From NCBI GenBank assembly GCA_964539655.1, contig CAZIJH010000001.1:1-64000 (forward strand): a stretch of DNA of 64,000 bases, written 5' to 3'. Made by a program: the position numbers and the translations under genes. The DNA comes from CAZIJH01 sp964539655 (lineage in GTDB: Archaea > Aenigmatarchaeota > Aenigmatarchaeia > CG10238-14 > SCSR01). Shown piece after piece: positions 26,581-34,700 of this stretch (positions are counted from its first letter, which is position 1; each line of letters opens with the position of its first letter). The notes beneath the pieces were generated by a model. It was given only the letters and a program-made list of their open reading frames with translations. It was not told the origin of the DNA and did not search any database.

Positions 26581-26718
26581 TTATCTGGCGACGACTCTTA
26601 CCACGTTCTCTGCTCTCATCTTGGAAAGTATCCTGTGTCCGCAGTACGGGCACCTTATCCTGTCCTCGATCTTGTCCACTTCCCTCTTGCAGCTGATGCA
26701 TTTGTACAATTTGTTCAC
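26581..26718 (-). CDS. rpoP: RNA polymerase subunit RpoP (Rpo12)
   Basis: 45 residues from GTG 26718 to TAA 26581: NKLYKCISCKREVDKIED, then RCPYCGHRIL and VVRVVAR. The CxxC...CPYC zinc ribbon and RILxKxR motif are diagnostic of Rpb12. The GTG start is 5 bases from the eL37A stop, and no in-frame ATG exists upstream. Too short for most ORF filters. Confidence 0.9.
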   Translation of the reverse strand: MNKLYKCISCKREVDKIEDRIRCPYCGHRILSKMRAENVVRVVAR

Positions 26719-26723
26719 CGGTT

Positions 26724-26936
26724 TTATGGATAGTACGCTCCGCCCGCGAATTTAGTGTTGCACTTCTTGCACTGGTAAATTCCGGACGAAAGTCTCTTGA
26801 CATAAGGCATATCGCATTTGGGGCATATATGTCTTTCCTTCTGGATTTTCTCGATCGACGCTATCTTCGTCCTGTCCTTCTTTCCGTAGCGCGATCCGAA
26901 CCTTCCGGCTGTCCCCACTTTCTTTTTGTGCGCCAT
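26724..26936 (-). CDS. rpl37ae: 50S ribosomal protein eL37A (eL43)
   Basis: 70 residues from ATG 26936 (MAHKKKVGTAGRFGSRYG), with a CPKC...CKKC zinc ribbon and FAGGAYYP end. In most archaea this gene follows Rrp42; here it follows PDCD5, the place usually taken by eL39. Confidence 0.93.
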   Translation of the reverse strand: MAHKKKVGTAGRFGSRYGKKDRTKIASIEKIQKERHICPKCDMPYVKRLSSGIYQCKKCNTKFAGGAYYP

Positions 26937-26962
26937 TTTGATCAAAACTCAATCATAATTTT

Positions 26963-27226
26963 TTATCTTATTATCTTATAATCTTTTTTAGTTGATACCA
27001 TTTCGAGTATCATCTTTATCTGCTCGTCGGAAACCTCTCCCTTTATTTTGCCCGCTTCGAAAAGTTGCACGAGATAATTCTCTAATTGTTCCGCGAGTTC
27101 GGGCTTCACCATCCTGATTCTCGAAAGCCTCTCGGATGCCTGTCTTGATAGAATTTTTTTAAGAGTTATTTTTTTCAGTTGAGCCATCTTTTGGGCCGCG
27201 GCCAAATCTTCCGATTCGCCAGCCAT
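26963..27226 (-). CDS. DNA-binding protein PDCD5 family
   Basis: 87 residues, helical: AQKMAQLKKITLKKILSRQASERLSRI, then VKPELAEQLENYLVQLF. Matches the archaeal PDCD5/TFAR19-related family, suspected nucleic-acid or chaperonin-binding. 3 bases downstream of eS19, the standard archaeal order. Confidence 0.92.
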   Translation of the reverse strand: MAGESEDLAAAQKMAQLKKITLKKILSRQASERLSRIRMVKPELAEQLENYLVQLFEAGKIKGEVSDEQIKMILEMVSTKKDYKIIR

Positions 27227-27229
27227 TCC

Positions 27230-27646
27230 TCATTTCCCTGCCTCTTTGGATACCTTGTTGAGAATCTTGATTCCCTTGCTGGAAATTTTCCTTCCCTGTT
27301 TTTCTACTTTTTCAACATAGCCGGCCTTCTCGAGCTGTTGCAGGATTTTCCTCAGAATGTTTCCCGAAGATTTCCTGAAATGCGCGGGCCTGTGTCCCAG
27401 CTGCTTTCTTCCGCCATAAAAAGTTCTCAATTTTTCGATTCCTACCGGGCCGTCGAGATAAATCCTTCTCATCAGCGATGCTGCGCGAATGTACCAGAAG
27501 TCGCTCTGCTCGGGAGGCCTTTCCTTGTGCACTCCGGACTTGACGTATTTTGACCAGATTGGAGGCTGCACTTCGCTGACCTTCTTCAGTTCTTCTTTCA
27601 GTATTGATACCAATTTCTCAGCCGAAACCTTTCTTGCCGAAACCAT
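27230..27646 (-). CDS. rps19e: 30S ribosomal protein eS19
   Basis: 138 residues: PIWSKYVKSGVHKERPPEQSDFWYIRAAS, LRRIYLDGPVGIEKLRTFYGGRK in pieces are eS19 blocks. Winged-helix ribosomal protein. Between a small membrane protein gene and PDCD5 in an operon that begins with Rpr2. Confidence 0.95.
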   Translation of the reverse strand: MVSARKVSAEKLVSILKEELKKVSEVQPPIWSKYVKSGVHKERPPEQSDFWYIRAASLMRRIYLDGPVGIEKLRTFYGGRKQLGHRPAHFRKSSGNILRKILQQLEKAGYVEKVEKQGRKISSKGIKILNKVSKEAGK

Positions 27647-27895
27647 TTAATTAGCTTGTGTCGAAACGAATATATAGACTACGGTTGAGATGATCATCAC
27701 GAATCCCGCGATTATTAGAAGAATTATCAGCATTGGAAAACTCATCCCGCTCAAGTTGTCGCATATCTGCGTTCTCTGCTCTTTGCATTTCTCTGCTATG
27801 TCCCCTATGCTCCCGAAAATGTAGAAAAGGGTCAGCGCCGCCACGAAAATAGTGACGATGACGAATGCTATGTGGACTTCTCCGAGCCTTCCCAT
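27647..27895 (-). CDS. Small two-TM membrane protein
   Basis: 82 residues of unknown family. Two hydrophobic helices (about 7-28 and 53-77) flank a short loop with two cysteines (EKCKEQRTQICDNL), probably on one face of the membrane. It abuts eS19 with no spacer and follows Rpr2 by 4 bases, so it is part of the RNase P/ribosomal operon. In other archaea this slot often holds a YhbY/CRM RNA-binding protein, absent here. Confidence 0.65.
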   Translation of the reverse strand: MGRLGEVHIAFVIVTIFVAALTLFYIFGSIGDIAEKCKEQRTQICDNLSGMSFPMLIILLIIAGFVMIISTVVYIFVSTQAN

Positions 27896-27899
27896 CTTA

Positions 27900-28211
27900 T
27901 CACTTGTACTTTAGCCTATAGACATTATTGCAATTTTTGCACTTAATAACCCTGCTGCCCGTCTTGCTTTCCAGTCTCACTTGAGAAGTCTTGCCCGGAA
28001 CAAGGATCGTGTTGCATTTCTTGCAGAACGACAGCTTTGTTTCTTTCGGAAGCCTCACATTGTATCTCATCGCGATTTTTCTTGCAAGCTCGATGTATCT
28101 TCTGCTGCGTGCAGGATTTTTTTCTAGTTCCTTTTTAGAAAGATAGAAAAGGATCCCAATTCTCTCTTCTGCGATTTTCTGCTGCCAGTCCGGCTTTTGC
28201 CTGGTTCTCAT
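27900..28211 (-). CDS. rnp4: RNase P protein component 4 (Rpr2/Rpp21)
   Basis: 103 residues: helical N-terminus with ARSRRYIELARKIAMRYNVRLP, then a zinc ribbon CKKC...CKNCNNVYR. Third RNase P protein found in the window besides Pop5 and Rpp30. First gene of the minus-strand run down to UPF0147. Confidence 0.93.
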   Translation of the reverse strand: MRTRQKPDWQQKIAEERIGILFYLSKKELEKNPARSRRYIELARKIAMRYNVRLPKETKLSFCKKCNTILVPGKTSQVRLESKTGSRVIKCKNCNNVYRLKYK

Positions 28212-28248
28212 TGATAATAATTTGTTGTTTAAGCAAAAAGTCTTAGTA

Positions 28249-28338
28249 TGGGGAAGCCGAGATTTGAACTCGGGTCACATGCTCCCAAAGCACGTATCCT
28301 AGACCAAGCTAGACGACTTAAGCGGCTTTATTGTCCCC
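28249..28338 (-). tRNA. tRNA-Pro(UGG) with a 15-nt intron in the acceptor stem
   Basis: The 3' part is a clear tRNA: anticodon stem CGTGC/GCATG with loop TTTGGGA (anticodon TGG), T arm CCGAG-TTCAAAT-CTCGG, acceptor 3' strand CTTCCCC and A73. The contiguous 5' bases GCTTAAG do not pair with CTTCCCC. Removing 28320-28334 joins GGGG (28335-28338) to AAG and gives GGGGAAG, a perfect 7-bp stem. The junctions form a bulge-helix-bulge: exon helix GACT/AGTC, 4-bp core GCGG/CCGC, bulges GGA and TTA, each cut after the second base. So the intron lies between mature positions 4 and 5. Mature length 75. Confidence 0.85.
28320..28334 (-). other. 15-nt bulge-helix-bulge intron of tRNA-Pro(UGG)
   Basis: Intron ACAATAAAGCCGCTT. 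Its CCGC pairs with GCGG at the leader/exon 1 boundary. Cut sites GG^A and TT^A follow the standard archaeal rule. Confidence 0.8.
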
Positions 28339-28386
28339 GCAGTCACATCCCCAAGAATTATTCGGCAGATTAAATAATTAAATTAG

Positions 28387-28460
28387 TGGGAGGAGCGAGA
28401 TTTGAACTCGCGTCGCGTCCACCCCAAGGACGTATCCTGACCAAGCTAGACGATCTTCCC
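28387..28460 (-). tRNA. tRNA-Pro(GGG)
   Basis: 74 nt, no intron. Acceptor GGGAAGA/TCCTCCC with one A-C mismatch at pair 5-68, anticodon stem CGTCC/GGACG with loop TTGGGGT (anticodon GGG), T arm GCGAG-TTCAAAT-CTCGC, A73, no encoded CCA. D arm nearly identical to the neighbouring tRNA-Pro(UGG), indicating tandem paralogues 48 bases apart. Confidence 0.9.
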
Positions 28461-28503
28461 AATACTTTATGATTTATCATTAGTGCGAACGAAATTAATT
28501 ATT

Positions 28504-29775
28504 ATGGCTTACGAGACGGTTGTCGGAAGGACGAGGGACGACCTGCAGAAATTCGGCATGGGCGGGGCGGGCTTCGTCGGAAAACATATTGTCGGCACCG
28601 GCGAGGACGCTCATCTGACTACGAAAGTTTTGTTCGATCTCATGAGACCGCACGTTATTCTGATCAGCGGAAAAAGGGGGACGGGAAAATCCTACATAGC
28701 CGGAGTTTTTGCTGAAGAGATGGCGATGCTCCCAGACGACCTGAAAAAAAATCTCTCGGTCGTATTCGTCGACACGATGGGAATTTTCTGGAGCATGAAA
28801 TATCCGAACGACCAGCAGATCAGTCTTTTGGAGAAATGGAACATGCAGCCGAGGGGATTCGACAATGTCAAGGTCTACGTCCCGTACAAGCAGACGGAGG
28901 AATTTCAGAAATCGAATATTCCTGTCGATTTTGGAATTTCTATCGCGCCTTATGAATTTTCGTCAGAGGAATGGCTTCTCGCGTTCAATCTGAAAAGGAC
29001 AGATCCTGCCGGAATCGCGCTTGAAAAAATTATAAATTTTATGCTGGAATCTCGGGAAAAATTCACGATTGAGGACATAATTGCAAAAATAAAAGACGAC
29101 GCGGAAACGTCAATCGAAATCAAGAATGCATTGGTGAACATGCTTACCGTTGCGAACCAGTGGGGAGTCTTCAGCGAGAACGGGACGAGCATAGATGAAA
29201 TAATCAAACCCGGGCAGATTTCTGTCATTGACGTTTCGCGATTGAGGCAGACCGAGGCGTGGTCTGTCAGAAATTTTATCGTCGCGATCGTCGCAAGAAA
29301 AATTTACAACCGCAGGCTGCTTGCGAGGAAGGACGAGGAGGTTTCGAAAATAAGCGGCGAGAAATTTTCCAGCAAGTTCCCTCTTGTATGGCTTGTCATC
29401 GACGAGGCGCACAATTTTATCCCTGCAGATTTCGACACGGCGTCTTCAGAACCATTGAAGACGATTTCCAAACAGGGAAGGGAGCCCGGAGTTAGTCTGG
29501 CCGTAATCACGCAGATGCCGAACAAGATACATCAGGATATTCTTTCGCAGGTCGACGTTCTTTTTTCACACAGGCTGACCAGCAGAGACGACCTTCAGTC
29601 TTTGCACGCCGTGATGCAGACATATCTCGAGGAGGACCTGTGGCAATACATCAACTCGCTTCCGCGATGGCCCGGTGCGGCGATAGTACTTGATGACAAT
29701 TTGGAAAAAATATTTTCAGTCAACATTCGCCCGAGGCTCAGCCATCACGCTGGCGGCACGGCTGTTCTGATTTAG
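28504..29775 (+). CDS. HerA/FtsK-type ATP-binding protein (DUF87-like)
   Basis: 423 residues from ATG 28504 (MAYETVVGRTRDD). Walker A is SGKRGTGKS at about residue 53, Walker B is WLVIDEAHNFIPAD at about 300, followed by SKQGREPGVSLAVITQMPNKI (sensor region) and an arginine-containing FSHRLTSRDD. Hexameric translocase superfamily related to HerA, which works with NurA in end resection. No NurA or Mre11/Rad50 is in the window, and it lacks the N-terminal HAS barrel of full HerA (usual length about 500), so its exact role is uncertain. Confidence 0.82.
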   Translation: MAYETVVGRTRDDLQKFGMGGAGFVGKHIVGTGEDAHLTTKVLFDLMRPHVILISGKRGTGKSYIAGVFAEEMAMLPDDLKKNLSVVFVDTMGIFWSMKYPNDQQISLLEKWNMQPRGFDNVKVYVPYKQTEEFQKSNIPVDFGISIAPYEFSSEEWLLAFNLKRTDPAGIALEKIINFMLESREKFTIEDIIAKIKDDAETSIEIKNALVNMLTVANQWGVFSENGTSIDEIIKPGQISVIDVSRLRQTEAWSVRNFIVAIVARKIYNRRLLARKDEEVSKISGEKFSSKFPLVWLVIDEAHNFIPADFDTASSEPLKTISKQGREPGVSLAVITQMPNKIHQDILSQVDVLFSHRLTSRDDLQSLHAVMQTYLEEDLWQYINSLPRWPGAAIVLDDNLEKIFSVNIRPRLSHHAGGTAVLI

Positions 29776-29835
29776 AATTTTACACCACTGCAGTGAGTCG
29801 CTAAAGTTTTAAACTAGAAAATATAACAGTAAATT

Positions 29836-29937
29836 ATGAGAAAGGAAAGCAAAGAGGTTGAAGAAAGGCGTAGGAAATTCGAGGAATTTTTTAAGAAAAA
29901 CAGGCATATTTTCGAAAAAATTGCCAAGAAACTTTAA
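29836..29937 (+). CDS. Small basic hypothetical peptide
   Basis: 33 codons: begins MRKESKEVEERRRKFEEFF and ends IAKKL. Charged and helical. A TATA-like TAAACTAGAAAATATA precedes it. Its stop overlaps the PIN gene stop on the other strand by 4 bases. I recognise no family; coding is plausible but unproven. Confidence 0.35.
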   Translation: MRKESKEVEERRRKFEEFFKKNRHIFEKIAKKL

Positions 29938-30413
29938 CCGAAAATTTTCCTCAATTCGAGGTAAGTCACTACTTTGTCGTATAATTTATTTTTTCTGATT
30001 ACGTGAACTAGGTCATTGTCACCTGTCAATATGTATGCACGTTCTTCCACAGCTATAAACAAATGTTGAAAATTAATTACTGTTCTCAATTTCATCTTGT
30101 ATTTCATTGCTATGTCGACTAGTCTTTCGTCTATCACGTATGTTCCGATGTATTTGCATTGTAAACTTTGAATAAAAGTGTTCCATAATTGTTCTACATT
30201 TTCTTCTGTTAGATCAAATGCAGAAATCAGTTCTCTCACAATTTCTGTTTTTGTAAGTAAGGACGTGACAAACTCTATTTCCTTTGCCTTTTCTACAAAA
30301 AATTGATATTTTTTCGGAATAACTAATTCTTCTTTCCTTTTTAACGATTTTGCAGAATTTGTAAAGAAATCAATTATTGTATTCGTATCCAAGTAAATTT
30401 TCATCTTTTCCAT
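29934..30413 (-). CDS. PIN-domain protein
   Basis: 159 residues from ATG 30413 (MEKMKIYLDTNTIIDFF). I chose this start because the longer frame runs upstream through the divergent gene. It has PIN acidic residues: D in YLDTNTIID, E in KTEIVREL, D in YVIDERLVDIA and the C-terminal ILTGDNDLVHV. VapC-like in length, but no adjacent VapB antitoxin is visible, so it could be a solitary toxin or an RNA-processing enzyme. AT-rich codon use. Confidence 0.72.
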   Translation of the reverse strand: MEKMKIYLDTNTIIDFFTNSAKSLKRKEELVIPKKYQFFVEKAKEIEFVTSLLTKTEIVRELISAFDLTEENVEQLWNTFIQSLQCKYIGTYVIDERLVDIAMKYKMKLRTVINFQHLFIAVEERAYILTGDNDLVHVIRKNKLYDKVVTYLELRKIFG

Positions 30414-30478
30414 AAGTTGAATTTCTCTAGAATTCTCAATAAGATTCGCAACCACTCTTGGCAGTTGTAACTCCACAT

Positions 30479-30955
30479 ATGCTGCTGAAAGAAAATTATC
30501 TTTCAATGGTCAACAGGATAATCAACCCGAATTTCACGCGGGCAAAAGTCAGGAGATACGGGCTGGGCAGCCAGCGTTTCGTGTCCTATCTGAATTCCGA
30601 GAAGCTTCTGAATCAGAACGGGTTTGTCCTGAACGACAAGAACAAGAATTGTCTGTTCCTCCACAATTCGGAAGAGACGATGAAGCATTTCTTGGTCAAA
30701 GCGATGATATTGAAGATTCTGCGCGAAAGAGGTAGGATTGTCGGAAGCGAAATAGAAGTGAGAAACGGAATTGCGGACCTGGTCGACCTCGATAATTCGA
30801 TAATATACGAAGTCGAGACAAACATCACGAAGGAAAAGGTGTACGACAAGATCAAGAATTACAATTCGGCGAAGGACATTTTCTTCATCGACACTCGGGA
30901 AGTTCCGGATGATTTGAACGACGCCGAGAAATATCTGCGGGAAAAGGTTGTCTAA
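30479..30955 (+). CDS. Hypothetical protein with nuclease-like core
   Basis: 158 residues from ATG 30479 (MLLKENYLSMVNRI). The central part GSEIEVRNGIADLVDLDN followed by SIIYEVETN resembles the acidic core of PD-(D/E)XK nuclease folds, with the usual lysine position occupied by T/N, so activity is uncertain. The C-terminus DIFFIDTREVPDDLNDAEKYL is repeated after the toxin-antitoxin pair at 31627-31722. GC-richer than the flanking PIN and TA genes. Confidence 0.6.
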   Translation: MLLKENYLSMVNRIINPNFTRAKVRRYGLGSQRFVSYLNSEKLLNQNGFVLNDKNKNCLFLHNSEETMKHFLVKAMILKILRERGRIVGSEIEVRNGIADLVDLDNSIIYEVETNITKEKVYDKIKNYNSAKDIFFIDTREVPDDLNDAEKYLREKVV

Positions 30956-30982
30956 TAAATTAATGTGAGTTTGATTAAAATG

Positions 30983-31005
30983 TTTATAAGTAAGAAAATT
31001 CTTAC
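30983..31005 (+). promoter_or_regulatory. Promoter/operator of the AbrB-MazF pair
   Basis: A TATA-like TTTATAAG (30983-30990) runs into a perfect inverted repeat, GTAAGAA-AA-TTCTTAC (30990-31005), 7 bases before ATG 31013. The position fits autorepression by the AbrB-type antitoxin. Confidence 0.6.
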
Positions 31006-31012
31006 ATCAAGT

Positions 31013-31294
31013 ATGAAAAGAGATATAGAATTAAAAACGGTAAAGGTTTCCCAGAAAGGTCAGATTGTCATACCCATTGACATACAACGGGAATTGAATA
31101 TCAAAAAGGGCGATAAGCTTATTCTTGTCAAAGAAGGGAGAAGGCTAATGTTGGAAAAACCACAAAGATTTGCAAAAAAGATAACAGACGAGTTCAAAGA
31201 TTTGATGAAATTGTCAGAACCCTCTCTTAGAAAGCTATGGCTAAACAAAGAAGACGAAATTTGGAACGAGTATTTGAAAAGTGGTAAAAAATGA
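31013..31294 (+). CDS. AbrB/SpoVT-type antitoxin
   Basis: 93 residues from ATG 31013. Swapped-hairpin DNA-binding domain: LKTVKVSQKGQIVIPIDIQ, then LNIKKGDKLILVKEGRRLML. The C-terminal helix probably binds the toxin. I chose this start because the frame before it is the promoter/operator region. Overlaps the toxin gene by 4 bases (ATGA). Confidence 0.85.
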   Translation: MKRDIELKTVKVSQKGQIVIPIDIQRELNIKKGDKLILVKEGRRLMLEKPQRFAKKITDEFKDLMKLSEPSLRKLWLNKEDEIWNEYLKSGKK

Positions 31295-31626
31295 TTGATC
31301 AAAGAGATATCGTTCTGTTGTCGGTCCCCTTTAGTGGGCTCAGAGAAGAAAAGATAAGACCTGCGATAGTCGTATCAAATAACTCTTATAATAAAAAATT
31401 TCAAGATATGATAGTCATTCCAATGACTACAAATTTGGACCTGCGAGATTATTCTATTTTGCTAACAAACAGAGACCTCGATTCCGGAAAATTAATTAAG
31501 GATAGTAAAATTAAAGTCGACCGGATTTTCAGTGTTAGTCAAAAACTCGTAAGAATGAAGATAGGCAAGGTCAAAAGGGAAATTCATGAAAAAATCAAAA
31601 GAACAATCGGTGAATTGCTAAACTGA
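31291..31626 (+). CDS. MazF/PemK-type mRNA interferase toxin
   Basis: 111 residues: MIDQRDIVLLSVPFSG, IRPAIVVSNNSYNKKFQDMIVIPMT in pieces, and the C-terminal KVDRIFSVSQKLVRMKIGKV are PemK/MazF blocks. The RPAxVVSN loop and the KVD segment carry the usual catalytic Arg and Thr/Ser region. Translationally coupled to the AbrB antitoxin. Confidence 0.87.
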   Translation: MIDQRDIVLLSVPFSGLREEKIRPAIVVSNNSYNKKFQDMIVIPMTTNLDLRDYSILLTNRDLDSGKLIKDSKIKVDRIFSVSQKLVRMKIGKVKREIHEKIKRTIGELLN

Positions 31627-31722
31627 TTGGTTGTCGGCGAAAGATATTTTTTCATAGATACGAGGGAGGTTCCGGACGACCTGAACGACGCGGAGAGGTA
31701 TCTGAGAGAAAAAATAATTTAA
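31627..31722 (+). pseudogene. C-terminal remnant of a second copy of the 30479-30955 gene
   Basis: The frame reads VVGERYFFIDTREVPDDL then NDAERYLREKII and a stop at 31720-31722, without a start. It matches the last 25 residues of the upstream gene (FFIDTREVPDDLNDAEKYLREK) but differs at many third codon positions, so the duplication is old. The AbrB-MazF module lies precisely between the intact gene and this remnant. Confidence 0.8.
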
Positions 31723-31730
31723 TAACTAAC

Positions 31731-34700
31731 TTGACTGAACGTTTTTATTGTACGATACCGAAAATTAATATAAGGTTGTTGTGGTTGCGGATTAAAAATT
31801 TGTTCGACAAAAAATTTATCTTGGTTGTTTTGCTTGCGATTGTAGCGGCGTCTTTTATTTTTTATCTTCTAATGCCAACCGAGCAGTCAATAACAATTTC
31901 TTCCGACAAGTCGTCTTACGTGATAAAACCGTCTGGTCTTCTGAATTCCGTTGTGACAGTAAAGTCTGCAGTGAGCGACACTTTGACGATAATACCTGTG
32001 TACGACAAGTTGGAAGTCGCGAGCGTGTCTGTTTTTGAAGATGGCATGTGGAAAAATCTGAGTCTCTCAAATTCGATAAACATGGATCTTTGGAGCCAAG
32101 TTACCTTGGATGTCGGCAGAATGGAAAAATTGTACACGGAGCCTGTCAGATTCGAAGCCGGTGAAGAGAAACAATTCAAGATAACTTTCACGGTCCCTTC
32201 GGTCGAAGCAAACGGCGAATTTCATGTCGTTGTTTTTTCCGAAAAGGGAAAGGTGGGCGAATTGGATCCTGCCTGGAAAAGCATAGAGCCGAAGCTGATT
32301 GAGAGAGGAAAAAATTATGAAATTAAAAATAATTTTGATGGAACTTACACGTGGACTTCAGGCACCGACTGGGTGAGCAATGGAACAGGTTACGCTCCTT
32401 ATGTTTTTCAAGATCGCTATTCGAGTGACGGGTATTACCAAGTTCAAGTGGGTTTAGTCGGAGCAAAATTATATGACGATTACATCCAAATTTTTAAGCC
32501 TGATCTTTCTGTCGTCGAAGTCCAGAACGAGCAGTGGATCTTGCAGCATTTTGATGCAGGAATAGGAAAGGGGCAGTGGAGAGACGCGGCTCTTTCGAAT
32601 CTGAGATGGAGCGTAACTAAGACCGACAAATATGTCGAAATCAAAAAAACATGGGACACATCATATGCTTCGGTAACAGGCGTGCTTGAAGTTGTGTACC
32701 GTTTCGAGGAGAAATTGAAACACACAGTAAGATGGAGAAATACGACTGCCGAATGGATGGAGCCGAGGTTCGAGCAAAAGTGGACTGGGATAAATGCGGA
32801 CACAAAACATGTTAGCAAGGATGTTGGTGATTCGGTAAGAACTGGCACAGGGAAAGATGCAGTATTCGTGATGAATCGTTTGGACGGCACGATGGCTGTC
32901 ATGGAAGATCAGATGTCTGCGATAGATTTCCTGAATTATTCTTCTGTTGAAGTGTCTGCTGGAGGCAAGAAGGCATCTTTCATTTTTTCCGGATTTGATC
33001 TTTCCAAGCCAATAGAGATAGACCCAACAACGACAACCCTTCAGCCTACTACCAAAGATGATTTTCCTTATAAGAATGAACCAAATACAAATCATGGTAC
33101 GAGCACTGCAGTATTTGTCTACACGTATTCCAATCCATCCCGTTCGCTTCTCACTTGGGATATAACATCAATACCGAGCGGCGCGGCAATATCAAATGCA
33201 AACTTGTCATTGTGGTCTTATAGCGTGATTGGAACCCCAACAGGGAGAACTTACTGGATGTACGAAAACACTCGTAAAGATTGGGTCGAAGCAGAGTCCA
33301 CTTGGAATGTTTACAAAACAGGCTCAAGTTGGACAGCCGCTGGTGGTGACTATAGCGAGACAAATGGTGCGAGCAAAGTCATGCCTGCATGTTGTCAATG
33401 GGTTAATTGGACTGTGACTGCGCTTATTCAAAGTTATAGAAGTTCCGGATATTCTACGGCTGACTTTCTATTGAGAGACTCTTCTGAAGATAGTTCTACC
33501 ATAGGTACATACTTTTACAGCAACAATTATGCTACAGATACCACAAAAAGACCCAAGCTAGAAATTACATACACAATCCCGCCGACATGGCAAAAACAGG
33601 GGACGAATGATACAGATAACCTGGTAGCAGTTGGAAAAGGCATAAATCTGACAGCGCAAGGATACGATGCAACTGCGCTAGATTGGGCTGTACTGTCTAC
33701 GAACGAAACTGGAGAATGGGTAAACAAGACGGGCTCATATTCTTCGCCTATGAACATGAACGACGCTGCAGCGACATGGACCTGGTCGAACTTCACATGG
33801 ATCAATTCCTCAGTTACAGTCGGATCGATAGTTGGCTGGAGAATTTACTACAACAACACTGTCTACGATTGGAATACTACTGATATAATGTCATTTACTA
33901 TCGTTCCAGGTTTCAATTGGCAAAGAAATTCCACAAATTCAACAACCGGCAATACGACTCTTTTTTCCGTCAATTGGACGAGCGGCGTTCCGGTGAACAA
34001 CACAGGCGGTTTCATTTTCTCGTTTGACAACGGAACCGGTACGTTCGTCAACGATTCGTATTCATATTTCGGAGAGCTTCCCCAAAATTCGTCGGAATGG
34101 TATGGTTCGAAAGGATTGTGGCATCTCAATGACGGCAGCGGTAACGCTGCTGACTGGAGCAATAACGGAAAGACGGGAACAATAACAGGCGCTACCTGGG
34201 TGACAAACGGCTCGTGCAGGTTTGGAAGTTGCCTGTACTTCGATGGTAATGATCACATCAATGTGGCGACTTACAATATTGCGCCAACAAACACATATAC
34301 TATGTCGGCTTGGATAAGAACCTCCACGACAGGAAAATATGTATTTGGGCAGGGAGACGATACAGGCAGTACAAACGAGATGGGAATCGGAGTCGACATT
34401 AATAGCAATCATGCGCGGGCTCTTATGGACAGGTACGCCGGGAACTGGTTCTACGGCGAAGGCACAACTACGGTGACGGACAACAAATGGCACATGGTCA
34501 CTCTCGTGTACGACAATTCGAATTACAGATTGTATGTGGATGGCAGCCAGGAAGCGACCGGCACATTTACGGAGGCCGGGTCGGCAACCTCCGGAAACCA
34601 GTTCTTCGCTATCGGTTCTTGGTCAAGGAATGATGCCGCCATCGGACAATTCATTGGTTACATTGACGATGTTGCTGTTTGGAATCGGGCGTTGTCTGCC

